Source: Hyaloperonospora brassicae (lineage: Eukaryota > Oomycota > Peronosporomycetes > Peronosporales > Peronosporaceae). From it: a DNA stretch of 64,000 nucleotides. The translations under genes and the position numbers were made by a program. Of this stretch, positions 1-9,111 are shown piece after piece. Positions within the stretch are counted from its first letter, which is position 1, and each line of letters starts with the position of its first letter. The DNA is taken from NCBI GenBank assembly GCA_947650285.1, contig CANTFL010000927.1, positions 1 through 64,000 of the forward strand, in the 5' to 3' direction. The notes under the pieces were generated by a model. That model searched no databases. It had not been told where the DNA came from and worked only from the letters and a program-made list of their open reading frames with translations.

Positions 1-377
1 GCGAGGCGGCGGAGCGGCAATCCCAGCTCGGTCGGGCTGCATGGGTGCCTGCCCGCCGAGCTGGCCGTCACAAACCTGTAAAAGTGGGCCATATACAGTT
101 GCTGCAGTGGACACGGCCTCGTGAGGGGCGTCATGCATGCCCATGGGAAGGGCCGTGGCCACTGCAGTGTATCCAGCTCGGGCAGGCAGCTCCGTAGCTA
201 CGTGCCCGAGCTGGTCGTCATCACTTGGTCTGGCAGCGTCGTCGTCCATCGAGGAGGAGTGTCGTCGTCCGAAGCCCCCCCGTCGCTGCTGTCGCTATCC
301 TCTGGGTCGCTGGGGCCTTGGAAGGCACCCAGTGCGCGAGCCGTGGCGGCTGCAAGCGCGGACCCGTTGGGCAGCAT

Positions 378-432
378 GCCACGAAAAAAAAGGGGGGGGG
401 AGGGGGGGGGGGGGGAGGAGGGGGGGGAAAAA
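378..432. repeat. G-rich homopolymer tract inserted in L4
   Basis: About 50 bp made only of A and G (A8, then long G runs of up to 14 broken by single A, then A5) sits where L3 has a short normal sequence next to a hairpin module. It breaks the frame and could form G-quadruplexes. It may be a replication expansion or an assembly error; the sequence alone cannot tell. Confidence 0.85.
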
Positions 433-433
433 C

Positions 434-847
434 ACCCGGTCGGGCAGCATGCGTGCCGCCCTGCCGGGTGGAGGAGCAACAATCGCGGGGTCTTGGGCAG
501 CGGCGGGGGCTTCCGGAGCCAAGCGGGAGGGCGGGGGGAGCCGTCGCGCACGCGTCTGGACCCGGGGGCTGCCTGTGGGCACCCGGGGAGCCGTCGCTCT
601 GCAGAAGTCCATGCTGGACCCGGTCGGGCAGCATGCGTGCCGCCCTGCCGGGTCCAACAGCATCAGTCGCAGTGTCTTGGGCCGCTCCCACGTCTGGGAG
701 GGCGCTCCGCAACGTGTCGTCGTCCTTGGTGCACGTCTTGGTACCCGGGCGCCGCATGCTTGCGCCCGGGGAGCCGTCGCTCTGCAGTCCTTGTCCTTGT
801 AGTGGCGATACCCGGTCGGGCAGCGTAACGCCCGCCCTGCCGGGTAT
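434..847 (-). repeat. Hairpin-module array of L4
   Basis: Three copies of the ~38-bp module lie at 434-469, 617-654 and 808-847, about 185 bp apart. A second hairpin type with CCCGGG arms lies between them (near 558-590 and 741-773). Flanking base pairs differ between modules but remain paired: CACCCGG/CCGGGTG, GGACCCGG/CCGGGTCC and ATACCCGG/CCGGGTAT. Confidence 0.8.
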
Positions 848-1761
848 GCCAACAATCGCACGCGAGTCCTGCGGGGCCACGGCAGCGGCGGGAGCGTCCA
901 GGCAGGCGTGTCGGAAGCCGAACCGGCGCGCGGAGGAGGCGGCGGGCGGTGTGCTTGAGGCCCCGAACGGGCCGACGCACGCTGCGCCATCTTGATCCGA
1001 GGCCGTCGTCGCGTGTTGTTGCTCTGTTGTGAGAAGCCACGGCGACCCCTATACTTAAGCCAAGTATAGGCCCGAAGGTACCTTCACCGGTACCAACGGG
1101 GTGTCGCCGGGCCTCTCCCCGGTCTTCAACGGTACCCAATGTCGGGACCGGAGACCGGGCTGCCGCGCGCGCGCCAGAGACGTCGCTGCGCGCAGGCAGT
1201 TGCAGGGCCAGGGGCGAGGCGTGTTCCGAACACGTGCCCGAAGTGGCGGCGTCCAAGTCCGCGTCACCGCCGCGGGGCGGTGTCGCGCGTGGCGGCGTTC
1301 GCGGCCCATTTTCGCCGTCATTTCGGTCGAAAACGGGGGCGCCAAAAATCCCTTGATGCGCCTGTCCCATGTCGGCTCGTCCCATCCCGTATGGTCCCAC
1401 TTCAAGTGGGATAGGGACGGCGGAACGTTCCGGGAACAGGCGCATCTGATTTGCAGCCGTCCTATCCCCGATGACGAGTTGCGTGTCATCGAGGATGGAG
1501 GACGGCGATTGGTCGAAATCCACCCCAGTCTCCGCGTCAGACGACGCGTCGTAGAACGACCCGTCGCTGGCGAGACTGGAGTGGTCGTCCGTCGAGCACT
1601 CGCTGTCGCTGGACGGCGAGCGCTCGGAGTGCCAGTCCGGCCACCAGAAGCGCATAGAAATGCGGAGGTGTAGAGCCGGGGCAGGACAAGAAAGACCAAA
1701 CAACAAACGAACAATGTATTGATCGATGTTAAGGGTAGAAAAGACCAAGGTGCACGGTGTC

Positions 1762-1883
1762 GGCCTCACGGGGGATGGGTGAACGCCCCCGGAGACCTGC
1801 GCAGTCGCCCGCGCGTGTCCAAAAATGAATGTGAAAAAGTCCGCCAAAAGGCGAAAACCAGTCTTCACACTGATTAGAACAGA
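1762..1883 (-). repeat. U2 snRNA 3' piece (122 bp) between L3 and L4
   Basis: Matches the full U2 gene from TCTGTTC (just after the branch-point recognition GTAGTA) to its final GTGAGGCC. It contains the Sm site (ATTTTTGG) and stem-loops III and IV but lacks the first 38 nt. It is the duplicated target left on each side of an inserted element. Confidence 0.93.
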
Positions 1884-2073
1884 GAAGTGTATGTATTACC
1901 ATCCGGTTAGTCTATTTCTAAAGGGTATAGAAATACCCAATAGAAACTATGTGGTGTGTAAGTTGTGTACAGGTTGCACCACACAGAGCTAAACTATAAC
2001 GTACCGGATGGGTTTGAAGGGCGGTTCCCTACGTGGGTATGGCCCTGTCGGCCACGATGGGCCCGAAACCCGC
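1884..2073 (-). promoter_or_regulatory. 3' UTR of L3
   Basis: AT-rich tail between the polyprotein stop and the U2 junction. It contains the stacked hairpin (TTTCTA/TAGAAA outside, GGGTAT/ATACCC inside) and ends in GGTAATACATACACTTC, the conserved terminus probably recognised during target-primed reverse transcription. Confidence 0.7.
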
Positions 2074-5000
2074 TTAGCGGCGGCCTTGATGTGATGGAGT
2101 CCCCCCGGTCTCCATCGCTCGGCTGTCCCTTGCATCTTGCCTTGGTCGGCGTTGTCTCTGTCTGCGTCCGTGATCGCGACCAGCAACTTGACCTTGATCT
2201 TGAACTTGATCCAAACGTGTACCTTGATCTTGACCTAGCTGGCGCGTACGATGTTGTCCGCAGTGTAGGTTCCAAATGCGGCGGCTGGACTTAATGCACT
2301 CGGCAGAGAGTTGCCTGTCCAGCCGCTTCGCATCACACTTCAGCAGGCCAAGATGCTCGGTGTAAACCGCAAGGTTTCCACCGGCGACTGCACCAAGCGA
2401 ACCATAGACGAGCGCGGAAAGGTGAACCGTCCAACCTTGACGCTCTAGGTGTCGCTTGATGCAGTCGTACTTGGCCCGCTTGAGCGCCGCAATCCGCGCG
2501 AGCGAAGACGTCCTTGGGTCGCCAGTCGCTTGGTCTTCGAATGCCACGGCTAGGTCCACAACCGACACCGCGCGCGTGGTGTGGTTGTAGACCTGAAGGT
2601 CCGGTCGCAGAGCTGGACCCGGAAGAGAGGGTACCGTCTGGTTGACCCGCATCTCAATCCGGTCCTTCTTGTCGCGCGCCGCCGACGCAATCGCCCGCTC
2701 GATGATCTTCAACGCATCGTCGTGGCGGGCGCGGACGCCGTCCATTGTTCCCGCGCAATGGTTAAGCACGTGTGCCAGCGTCTCCGAGCGAGAACAACCA
2801 GCAAACCGGCACTTGTCGTGAGCCCGGAGACGCCTGCGCTTCAAGACACTGTGAGTGTCGAGCTGGTTGAGCCGACCACCAACCGCGAAGCGGTAGTCGC
2901 TCTCCCAGAGCCCGCGGGGCCGCGAGAGGAAGGCGCTTCCAGCACCACCAAGGGTGCGAGCAGCCTTCCCTTGATCCTTCATCGCGGCCCACCGCTCCCA
3001 GTGCCTGTTCTTCAGGTGCAGCTTCACGTGCCGCAGGACATCCCGACGGTCCAGCCACTTGGCGTGGTGTGGCACGCGAAGCTGCAACCTCTTCGCCGGG
3101 GTACCCGTCTCCTCCACCGCTGGAGCCATCTCAAACTTGAGGCCAAAGCGGTGAAGGTGTCCCCGGACGTCGAACCATAGCGACCCAATGTCAGCATTCC
3201 TTCGCTTGGGTGGCGCATGGTTCGACGTCCCCAGCTGGCTGTTGAGAAGGAGCTCGCCCAGCTCCTCCTCACGGTCCTTCCAGACGAGAACATCCAGCTT
3301 GTAACGGGCCTCCGCAATCTGACGGAGCTGCTGGCGGGCAATGCGCTGGATGGCAGGGTCAGGAGAGTGCAACATCTGCCACCCATGCGCCACTTGGAGC
3401 GCCCCGTGCAGCTCCGTCAATGGCAGAAGCCCCAAACCTCCACGAGAAACAGGCGCGTAGAAGAACGCCGTCGTGGCGCTGGTCGGCAGCCGTAGCAGGT
3501 GGCGCAGACCACGAACAAGGTGCCGGTCGAAGCCCTCCAGCTGTTGAGCAAACGGTCTCAGGTGCCGGAGGGCGTACTCGACCCGCGGGTAAAGGTAAAC
3601 CTTCACCGCCTTGAGCACCTGCCACGGCGCCAGCCCGGACTGCATCAGCGCCGTCGCGTCGTGTTTGAGCTGCGCAAGGGAAGGCGCGAGCTCGACGCGA
3701 CGGCGAACGTGGTCGAAGCCATCCCCGATCCCCAAGTACTTGTACGAGTCCGCTGCACTGAGAGCGGGGATCGGGGTGCCAGCCAGCCGCAGCCCAATGT
3801 CTTGGGTCTGGTGCAGTCCACGCACATCACGCTGGACCGACATGGTGCTACACTTCGCAGGGTTGGCCACCATGCCGGTCCACTGAAGAAAGTCCCCCAC
3901 AAGAGAGTGCTGACGCTTGACCCCGTCCACGGTGCTGCTGAAAACCTTTAAGTCGTCGGCATAGGCAGCAGCACCGGGACAATCGACACGGGAAAGCTTC
4001 ACTCCCGTGTCCGGAAGTCGCGTGAGCGCATGGAGCAGCGGGGCGATCGCGGCGGTGAAGAGGTGGGGGCTGAGTGGACAGCCTTGGAACACCCCCACCT
4101 GCAGCGCGATCGGCGCCGTGGTCCCATCGGCTGCGTTACCAATGGTAAACGCAGCGTTGTCGTATAGGCCACGGCAACAAGCGATGAACGCAGGAGGAAC
4201 GCCCTGACGCTCAAGCGCTTCCCAGAGCAAGCCGTGTGGTACGCTGCCGAAGGCGTTGGCGAAGTCATACCACACGACATGCAGCTCTTGATGCTTGCGT
4301 CGGGCTTGGTCGACGAGCATGGCTGCGAGGAAATTGTGCTCCCCGCAGCCGTTCATTGCCCGGAAGCCCTTCTGCGCGTCCGCATGGCGCCCGTTGGCGT
4401 CCATCCAAAGCATGAATCGCCGCGACAAGACCCCAGCATAGAGCTTGTAGATGGCCTGCTGTAGGCAGATCGGCCGCCAGTTGGAGGGGTCGAGCCGATC
4501 GCCCTTCTTGTGCAGCAGGCGCACCACGCCAACCTTCCAGCTCTGCGGCACACGCTTGAACTTCCAGCAGCACGCGAATGCTGCATGCAGGGCAGGCAGA
4601 AGCTGGGCTACGAACATCTTGAAAATGTCGTACCCGATGCCGTCGAGCCCTGGGCTGGAAGAACCGCGTGCGCGCTGTACCTGGCACTCGATCTCCTCGG
4701 CGCTGGGGGCGTCTTGCAGCAGACCCATGTCGCGAGTAGCAGCCGGGAGGAGAGCGAGCGCCGAGCGGAACGGGGCACCGACCATCGCCATCGCGTCGAA
4801 CGGTCGGGCTGGGGTGTTGACCTTCGTGAAGAAGTCGTGAAGCTTCTCGCCCGGTATGGGGCAAGTACCTTCATCGACTTCCTCGGTCACTGTCGTCGGG
4901 GCACCATCCTGTGTATCCAGTACGGCCGGCGTCTCATTCGGAGCACGCTCGGTCCGTGCCGCCGCCAAGATGCCGTCAACGCACACCTTCTCATCGGTGT

Positions 5001-7230
5001 CGAAGAGGTGGCGGAGGCGCTGCTGAGAGATCGACGAGTTGATCCTGCCAACCCGCCGTCTCGCCTTGGCCACAGCCTTCCGGTTGGCAGGCTCGCTGCG
5101 CTGCACAGCCCTCATTTCATCCAGCGCCTCGTCAAGCCGGTGCTCACGTTGGTGGCGGGTCACGCGGGGCGGTCGAGTGCGCCGTTGCGGCTTCCCACCA
5201 CCGGAGCGAGCACGGCGACCTCTGCGGTGATGGCGAGTGGCTGGCGGGGTCTGCGATCGACCCGGCGGCTGGTTCGGGGCAGCGGCGGCCGGCAGGTGAG
5301 CTGCCGGCTGTCGAGGCGGGCGCGTAGAAGGAGCCGTGAACGAGCGCGAAGTCTGGGAGTAAGGCTGCAGCTGATCATACAGCGCATACGGGAGGGCTGT
5401 GATGTAGCCCTCCGCCTCCTCCCAGTCACCGGCATCCGTTATCTTGGCAGCTAGCTTCGCAGCTAGCCGCTCCACCACCCTGCCCGCAGCCTCTTGTTCG
5501 TCGTCGTCCATCTTGCGCAGCCGCAGGCGCGAGCGGCGTTGAGGAACCGCGTCCGGCCCCACACTCATTGCTGCATACACCTCGCCATCATCGATGTCCC
5601 CCATGTCATCATCATCGGCGGGGCTCGGGGGAACATCGGCGCCCACCGCGACATGCGGTGTGGCAGGCGGAGGTGCAGCCGCGGGTGCAGGGGCCGTCGT
5701 GGAGGTGGAGGTGCAACCATGTCCATCGGTATGCACCCCGCACTCCAACTTGGTCGCGCGGCGGTCAAGAGCGGCGTTGGCGAGGCGGTCGGCATGACCG
5801 TTTGCCTGCCTGTCGATGGGGTGGAGCGTGGCCCGCGCCACCCGCGCCAGCTCTGCCTTGACCGCGATCCTCAACTGCCGGAGCCGCTTGTTGCGCGTGG
5901 CGAAGATGCCACGCACCTGCTGGATGACTAGCATGCTGTCACCCTCGATCCGCAGGCGCGTGACACCGTGGTCGGCGGCAGCCCGTGCGCCGAGCAGCAG
6001 CGCGGTGTACTCGGCCGTGTTGTTTGTTTCGCTGCTGCTCGGCATGTAGTGGGAGCAAGTCCACACTACGGGGCCGCTGGGCTTGAACAGCGCAGCGCCG
6101 GCGCCTCCTGTGCCAGGGTTCGTGCGGCAGGCACCGTCGAAGCGCAGCAGCCACTCGCCCGTCTTGTCTGCATCGTCTTCCTCGCCATCGCTGTCATCGG
6201 CCTTGGTCTCCTCTACCTCCGTCAGCTCTGGAGGGAGGAGACGGTCGGCGATACGTGACGCCACCACGCGGCGAGGCAGTGGTGGCCCCCAACGTGGGGC
6301 AGTGGCCTCGGCGAGACGCGACGCAACGCGAGAAGCAACCAGCTCACGTGGGAGCGGGGCGCTCCATCTTGACACCGACGACCTGTCTGCAGTGGTGCTC
6401 GCTTGTGGGGGGGACACAGCGAGCACCGTCGGGTCTTGACGGGGCAGCACGAGCTCGGGCTTGGCCGCCGTAGCGGTCACGTTGACTGCACCAGCAGTGG
6501 GGCTGGGGTCCCCTGCTGCTGGCGCAGTCGCCGCTGGGGTGTCTTGGAGGCTGGCACACGCTTGCGCGTGGTTTGCTGCTGCCAGCCTCGACACGAACGG
6601 GATACCGCACGCACAGCCCGCCGAGAACCGGTCGAGGAAGGCGATGCGGCGATGTCTTGAGTCCCGGTGGCGCCGGAGCGACGCGAAGCTTGAAGCCGTG
6701 TATGCGCACAGCGTGCACGTGAAGTGCTGCGCGTTGTGCGCATACACGGACAGGACGGAGGCCGGAAGTGCGCTGGCCGCGGATGGCCTGAGCGCAGAGT
6801 TCTTGGTGCCGGCCTCGACGTCCTCGAGCAGCAGTTGCTCGGCTTGCTCGCGCCCATCGCTGTCGTCCTCGTCGTTCAAGCGGCGACGCTTGCCGTTGAG
6901 GCGGAGCACGAGAGGAGGAGACGGCGGAAGGAGGCTTGCTGCCTGCCACGTCGCGCCCTGGTCCACCTCCATGGGGACGGCTGCGGTCGTGGCAGGAGCC
7001 TCGGCAGCACCCGCGGGCAGCATGCTACCCGCCCTGCCGGGTGTGCGGTCATCATCGCTGGGGGCAGGGCCCGGCAACAACAAGCGGCTCGCCACCGCGA
7101 GGCGGCGGAGCGGCAATCCCAGCTCGGTCGGGCTGCATGGGTGCCTGCCCGCCGAGCTGGCCGTCACAAACCTGTAAAAGTGGGCCATACACAGTTGCTG
7201 CAGTGGACACGGCCTCGTGAGGGGCGTCAT
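2074..7230 (-). CDS. Utopia polyprotein, C-terminal part (zinc fingers, RNase H, RT, RLE), L3
   Basis: A 1,718-codon open frame. The first ~50 codons up to about 7,075 are probably a shadow, because the other frame encodes the peptide conserved in L1 and R2. From there the order is: Lys/Arg-rich KRRRLND segment; C2H2 finger (CX2CX12HX4H, residues 172-193) and a CXCX12HX3C finger; RNase H with FDG, AEY, GDS and HADR acidic residues (about 360-490); RT with WRPI, a Gly-Cys-Pro-Leu-Ser motif and YADD (about 880-1,200); CCHC knuckle CX4CX7HX4C (from 1,474); and a restriction-like endonuclease with RPD, VVDLA and the KRAKY lysine (about 1,540-1,600). Proteins with this architecture nick a specific DNA site and prime cDNA synthesis there. 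The frame is fully open, so the enzyme could be active if translated. Confidence 0.93.
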   Translation of the reverse strand: MTPLTRPCPLQQLCMAHFYRFVTASSAGRHPCSPTELGLPLRRLAVASRLLLPGPAPSDDDRTPGRAGSMLPAGAAEAPATTAAVPMEVDQGATWQAASLLPPSPPLVLRLNGKRRRLNDEDDSDGREQAEQLLLEDVEAGTKNSALRPSAASALPASVLSVYAHNAQHFTCTLCAYTASSFASLRRHRDSRHRRIAFLDRFSAGCACGIPFVSRLAAANHAQACASLQDTPAATAPAAGDPSPTAGAVNVTATAAKPELVLPRQDPTVLAVSPPQASTTADRSSVSRWSAPLPRELVASRVASRLAEATAPRWGPPLPRRVVASRIADRLLPPELTEVEETKADDSDGEEDDADKTGEWLLRFDGACRTNPGTGGAGAALFKPSGPVVWTCSHYMPSSSETNNTAEYTALLLGARAAADHGVTRLRIEGDSMLVIQQVRGIFATRNKRLRQLRIAVKAELARVARATLHPIDRQANGHADRLANAALDRRATKLECGVHTDGHGCTSTSTTAPAPAAAPPPATPHVAVGADVPPSPADDDDMGDIDDGEVYAAMSVGPDAVPQRRSRLRLRKMDDDEQEAAGRVVERLAAKLAAKITDAGDWEEAEGYITALPYALYDQLQPYSQTSRSFTAPSTRPPRQPAAHLPAAAAPNQPPGRSQTPPATRHHRRGRRARSGGGKPQRRTRPPRVTRHQREHRLDEALDEMRAVQRSEPANRKAVAKARRRVGRINSSISQQRLRHLFDTDEKVCVDGILAAARTERAPNETPAVLDTQDGAPTTVTEEVDEGTCPIPGEKLHDFFTKVNTPARPFDAMAMVGAPFRSALALLPAATRDMGLLQDAPSAEEIECQVQRARGSSSPGLDGIGYDIFKMFVAQLLPALHAAFACCWKFKRVPQSWKVGVVRLLHKKGDRLDPSNWRPICLQQAIYKLYAGVLSRRFMLWMDANGRHADAQKGFRAMNGCGEHNFLAAMLVDQARRKHQELHVVWYDFANAFGSVPHGLLWEALERQGVPPAFIACCRGLYDNAAFTIGNAADGTTAPIALQVGVFQGCPLSPHLFTAAIAPLLHALTRLPDTGVKLSRVDCPGAAAYADDLKVFSSTVDGVKRQHSLVGDFLQWTGMVANPAKCSTMSVQRDVRGLHQTQDIGLRLAGTPIPALSAADSYKYLGIGDGFDHVRRRVELAPSLAQLKHDATALMQSGLAPWQVLKAVKVYLYPRVEYALRHLRPFAQQLEGFDRHLVRGLRHLLRLPTSATTAFFYAPVSRGGLGLLPLTELHGALQVAHGWQMLHSPDPAIQRIARQQLRQIAEARYKLDVLVWKDREEELGELLLNSQLGTSNHAPPKRRNADIGSLWFDVRGHLHRFGLKFEMAPAVEETGTPAKRLQLRVPHHAKWLDRRDVLRHVKLHLKNRHWERWAAMKDQGKAARTLGGAGSAFLSRPRGLWESDYRFAVGGRLNQLDTHSVLKRRRLRAHDKCRFAGCSRSETLAHVLNHCAGTMDGVRARHDDALKIIERAIASAARDKKDRIEMRVNQTVPSLPGPALRPDLQVYNHTTRAVSVVDLAVAFEDQATGDPRTSSLARIAALKRAKYDCIKRHLERQGWTVHLSALVYGSLGAVAGGNLAVYTEHLGLLKCDAKRLDRQLSAECIKSSRRIWNLHCGQHRTRQLGQDQGTRLDQVQDQGQVAGRDHGRRQRQRRPRQDARDSRAMETGGTPSHQGRR

Positions 7231-7888
7231 GCATGCCCATGGGAAGGGCCGTGGCCACTGCAGTGTATCCAGCTCGGGCAGGCAGCTCCGTAGCTACGTG
7301 CCCGAGCCAGTCGTCATCACTTGGTCGGGCAGCGTCGTCGTCCATCGAGGAGGCAGTGTCGTCGTCCGAAGCCCCGCCGTCGCTGCTGTCGCTATCCTCT
7401 GGGTCGCTGGGGCCTTGGAAGGCACCCAGTGCGCGAGCCGTGGCGGCTGCAAGCGCGGACCCGTTGGGCAGCTGCACCCGGTCGGGCAGCATGCGTGCCG
7501 CCCTGCCGGGTGGAGGAGCAACAATCGCGGGGTCTTGGGCAGCGGCGGGGGCTTCCGGAGCAAGCGGGAGGGCGGGGGGAGCCGTCGCGCACGCGTCTGG
7601 ACCCGGGGGCTGCCTGTGGGCACCCGGGGAGCCGTCGCTCTGTAGAAGTCCATGCTGGACCCGGTCGGGCAGCATGCGTGCCGCCCTGCCGGGTCCAACA
7701 GCATCAATCGCAGTGTCTTGGGCCGCTCCCACGTCTGGGAGGGCGCTCCGCAACGTGTCGTCGTCCTTGGTGCACGTCTTGGTACCCGGGCGCCGCATGC
7801 TTGCGCCCGGGGAGCCGTCGCTCTGTAGTCCTTGTCCTTGTAGTGGCGATACCCGGTCGGGCAGCGTAACGCCCGCCCTGCCGGGTAT
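7008..7888 (-). repeat. Hairpin-module array of L3
   Basis: Four modules of the same inverted-repeat family lie at 7008-7043, 7475-7512, 7656-7697 and 7849-7888. Each has a CCCGG/CCGGG stem, a GGGC/GCCC inner stem and a GCATGC-like centre (degenerate in the ATACCCGG member). The outer pairs differ between modules but stay complementary. Confidence 0.85.
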
Positions 7889-8692
7889 GCCAACAATCGC
7901 ACGCGAGTCCTGCGGGGCCACGGCAGCGGCGGGAGCGTCCATGCAGGCGGGGGAAGCCGAACGGCGCGCGGAGGAGGCGGCGGGCGGTGTGCTTGAGGCC
8001 CCGAACGGGCCGACGCACGCTGCGCCATCTTGATCCGAGGCCGTCGTCGCGTGTTGTTGCTCGTTGTGAGAAGCCACGGCGACCCCTATACTTAAGCCAA
8101 GTATAGGCCCGAAGGTACCTTCACCGGTACCAACGGGGTGTCGCCGGGCCTCTCCCCGGTCTTCAACGGTACCCAATGTCGGGACCGGAGACCGGGCTGC
8201 CGCGCGCGCGCCAGAGACGTCGCTGCGCGCAGGCAGTTGCAGGGCCAGGGGCGAGGCGTGTTCCGAACACGTGCCCGAAGTGGCGGCGTCCAAGTCCGCG
8301 TCACCGCCGCGGGGCGGTGTCGCGCGTGGCGGCGTTCGCGGCCCATTTTCGCCGTCATTTCGGTCGAAAACGGGGGCGCCAAAAATCCCTTGATGCGCCT
8401 GTCCCATGTCGGCTCGTCCCATCCCGTATGGTCCCACTTCAAGTGGTATAGGGACGGCGGAACGTTCCGGGAACAGGCGCATCTGATTTGCAGCCGTCCT
8501 ATCCCCGATGACGAGTTGCGTGTCATCGAGGATGGAGGACGGCGATTGGTCGAAATCCACCCCAGTCTCCGCGTCAGACGACGCGTCGTAGAACGACCCG
8601 TCGCTGGCGAGACTGGAGTGGTCGTCCGTCGAGCACTCGCTGTCGCTGGACGGCGAGCGCTCGGAGTGCCAGTCCGGCCACCAGAAGCGCAT
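7052..8692 (-). CDS. Utopia polyprotein, N-terminal part (546 aa), L3
   Basis: Starts at MRFWWPDW, the first Met conserved even in the diverged R2. The upstream in-frame Met codons fall inside U2 sequence and are not credible. The protein begins with an acidic, Ser-rich segment (SSDSECSTDD, about residues 10-60). A low-complexity Pro/Ala/Gly/Arg region follows, with repeated PGRAxRMLPDRV and GSPG peptides encoded by the hairpin modules. No known domain is recognisable. It stops (TGA) one base out of frame with the zinc-finger part. In L1 and R2 the two parts are in one frame, so this is either half of a recoded polyprotein or a shared lesion. Confidence 0.75.
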   Translation of the reverse strand: MRFWWPDWHSERSPSSDSECSTDDHSSLASDGSFYDASSDAETGVDFDQSPSSILDDTQLVIGDRTAANQMRLFPERSAVPIPLEVGPYGMGRADMGQAHQGIFGAPVFDRNDGENGPRTPPRATPPRGGDADLDAATSGTCSEHASPLALQLPARSDVSGARAAARSPVPTLGTVEDRGEARRHPVGTGEGTFGPILGLSIGVAVASHNEQQHATTASDQDGAACVGPFGASSTPPAASSARRSASPACMDAPAAAVAPQDSRAIVGIPGRAGVTLPDRVSPLQGQGLQSDGSPGASMRRPGTKTCTKDDDTLRSALPDVGAAQDTAIDAVGPGRAARMLPDRVQHGLLQSDGSPGAHRQPPGPDACATAPPALPLAPEAPAAAQDPAIVAPPPGRAARMLPDRVQLPNGSALAAATARALGAFQGPSDPEDSDSSDGGASDDDTASSMDDDAARPSDDDWLGHVATELPARAGYTAVATALPMGMHDAPHEAVSTAATVYGPLLQVCDGQLGGQAPMQPDRAGIAAPPPRGGEPLVVAGPCPQR

Positions 8693-8798
8693 AGAAATGC
8701 GGAGGTGTAGAGCCGGGGCAGGACAAGAAAGACCAAACAACAAACGAACAATGTATTGATCGATGTTAAGGGTAGAAAAGACCAAGGTGCACGGTGTC

Positions 8799-8921
8799 GG
8801 CCTCACGGGGGATAAGGTGAACGCCCCCGGAGACCTGCGCAGTCGCCCGCGCGTGTCCAAAAATGAATGTGAAAAAGTCCGCCAAAAGGCGAAAACCAGT
8901 CTTCACACTGATTAGAACAGA
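8799..8921 (-). repeat. U2 snRNA 3' piece between L2 and L3 (123 bp)
   Basis: Same U2 segment as at the other junctions, with one extra base in the stem-loop IV region (GATAAGGTG against GATGGGTG). Otherwise it is identical to the functional U2 genes. Confidence 0.93.
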
Positions 8922-9111
8922 GAAGTGTATGTATTACCATCCGGTTAGTCTATTTCTAAAGGGTATAGAAATACCCAATAGAAACTATGTGGTGTGTAAG
9001 TTGTGTACAGGTTGCACCACACAGAGCTAAACTATAACGTACCGGATGGGTTTGAAGGGCGGTTCCCTACGTGGGTATGGCCCTGTCGGCCACGATGGGC
9101 CCGAAACCCGC

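Larger units (their letters stand above)
1..1655 (-). pseudogene. Broken 5' half of the Utopia polyprotein, copy L4
   Basis: The reading frame starts at the conserved MRFWWPDW peptide (ATG at 1655), the same start used in all other copies. It is intact for about 210 codons. A one-base insertion near 1023-1026 (GCTCTG against GCTCG in L3) then changes frame. Further breaks are changes near 905-925, a one-base insertion near 521 and the G-rich insertion at 378-432. The intended product is the Pro/Gly/Arg-rich N-terminal region with repeated PGRAARMLPDRV-like peptides. No full-length protein can be made from this copy. The rest of the polyprotein is outside the window. Confidence 0.8.
1..1761 (-). 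mobile_element. Utopia-like U2-specific non-LTR retrotransposon, copy L4 (5' part only)
   Basis: This is the 5' end of the oldest visible element of the left array; the rest lies beyond the window start. Its first ~700 bp are almost identical to those of L1, L2, L3 and R1. It carries the same hairpin modules but several indels and a long G/A run, so it is the most damaged type 1 copy. It is preceded on its 5' side by the 122-bp U2 piece and then by the 3' end of L3, as expected for stacked insertions into one target. Confidence 0.85.
1884..8798 (-). mobile_element. Utopia-like retrotransposon, copy L3 (type 1, complete length)
   Basis: A 6.9-kb element bounded on both sides by the U2 3' piece. 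It has a ~106-bp 5' leader, the polyprotein coding region and a ~190-bp 3' UTR. Its 3' half is over 99% identical by eye to L2 and R1 (for example one His/Tyr difference before the KKGDR motif of the RT), so the lineage spread recently or is homogenised by gene conversion. The only obvious coding fault is the one-base frame offset near 7,075, shared with L2 and R1. Confidence 0.92.

Noticed and set aside
2581..3180. 199-codon plus-strand frame inside L3, with copies in L2 and R1
   Set aside because: A shadow of the RT/endonuclease frame on the opposite strand, due to GC-rich codons.
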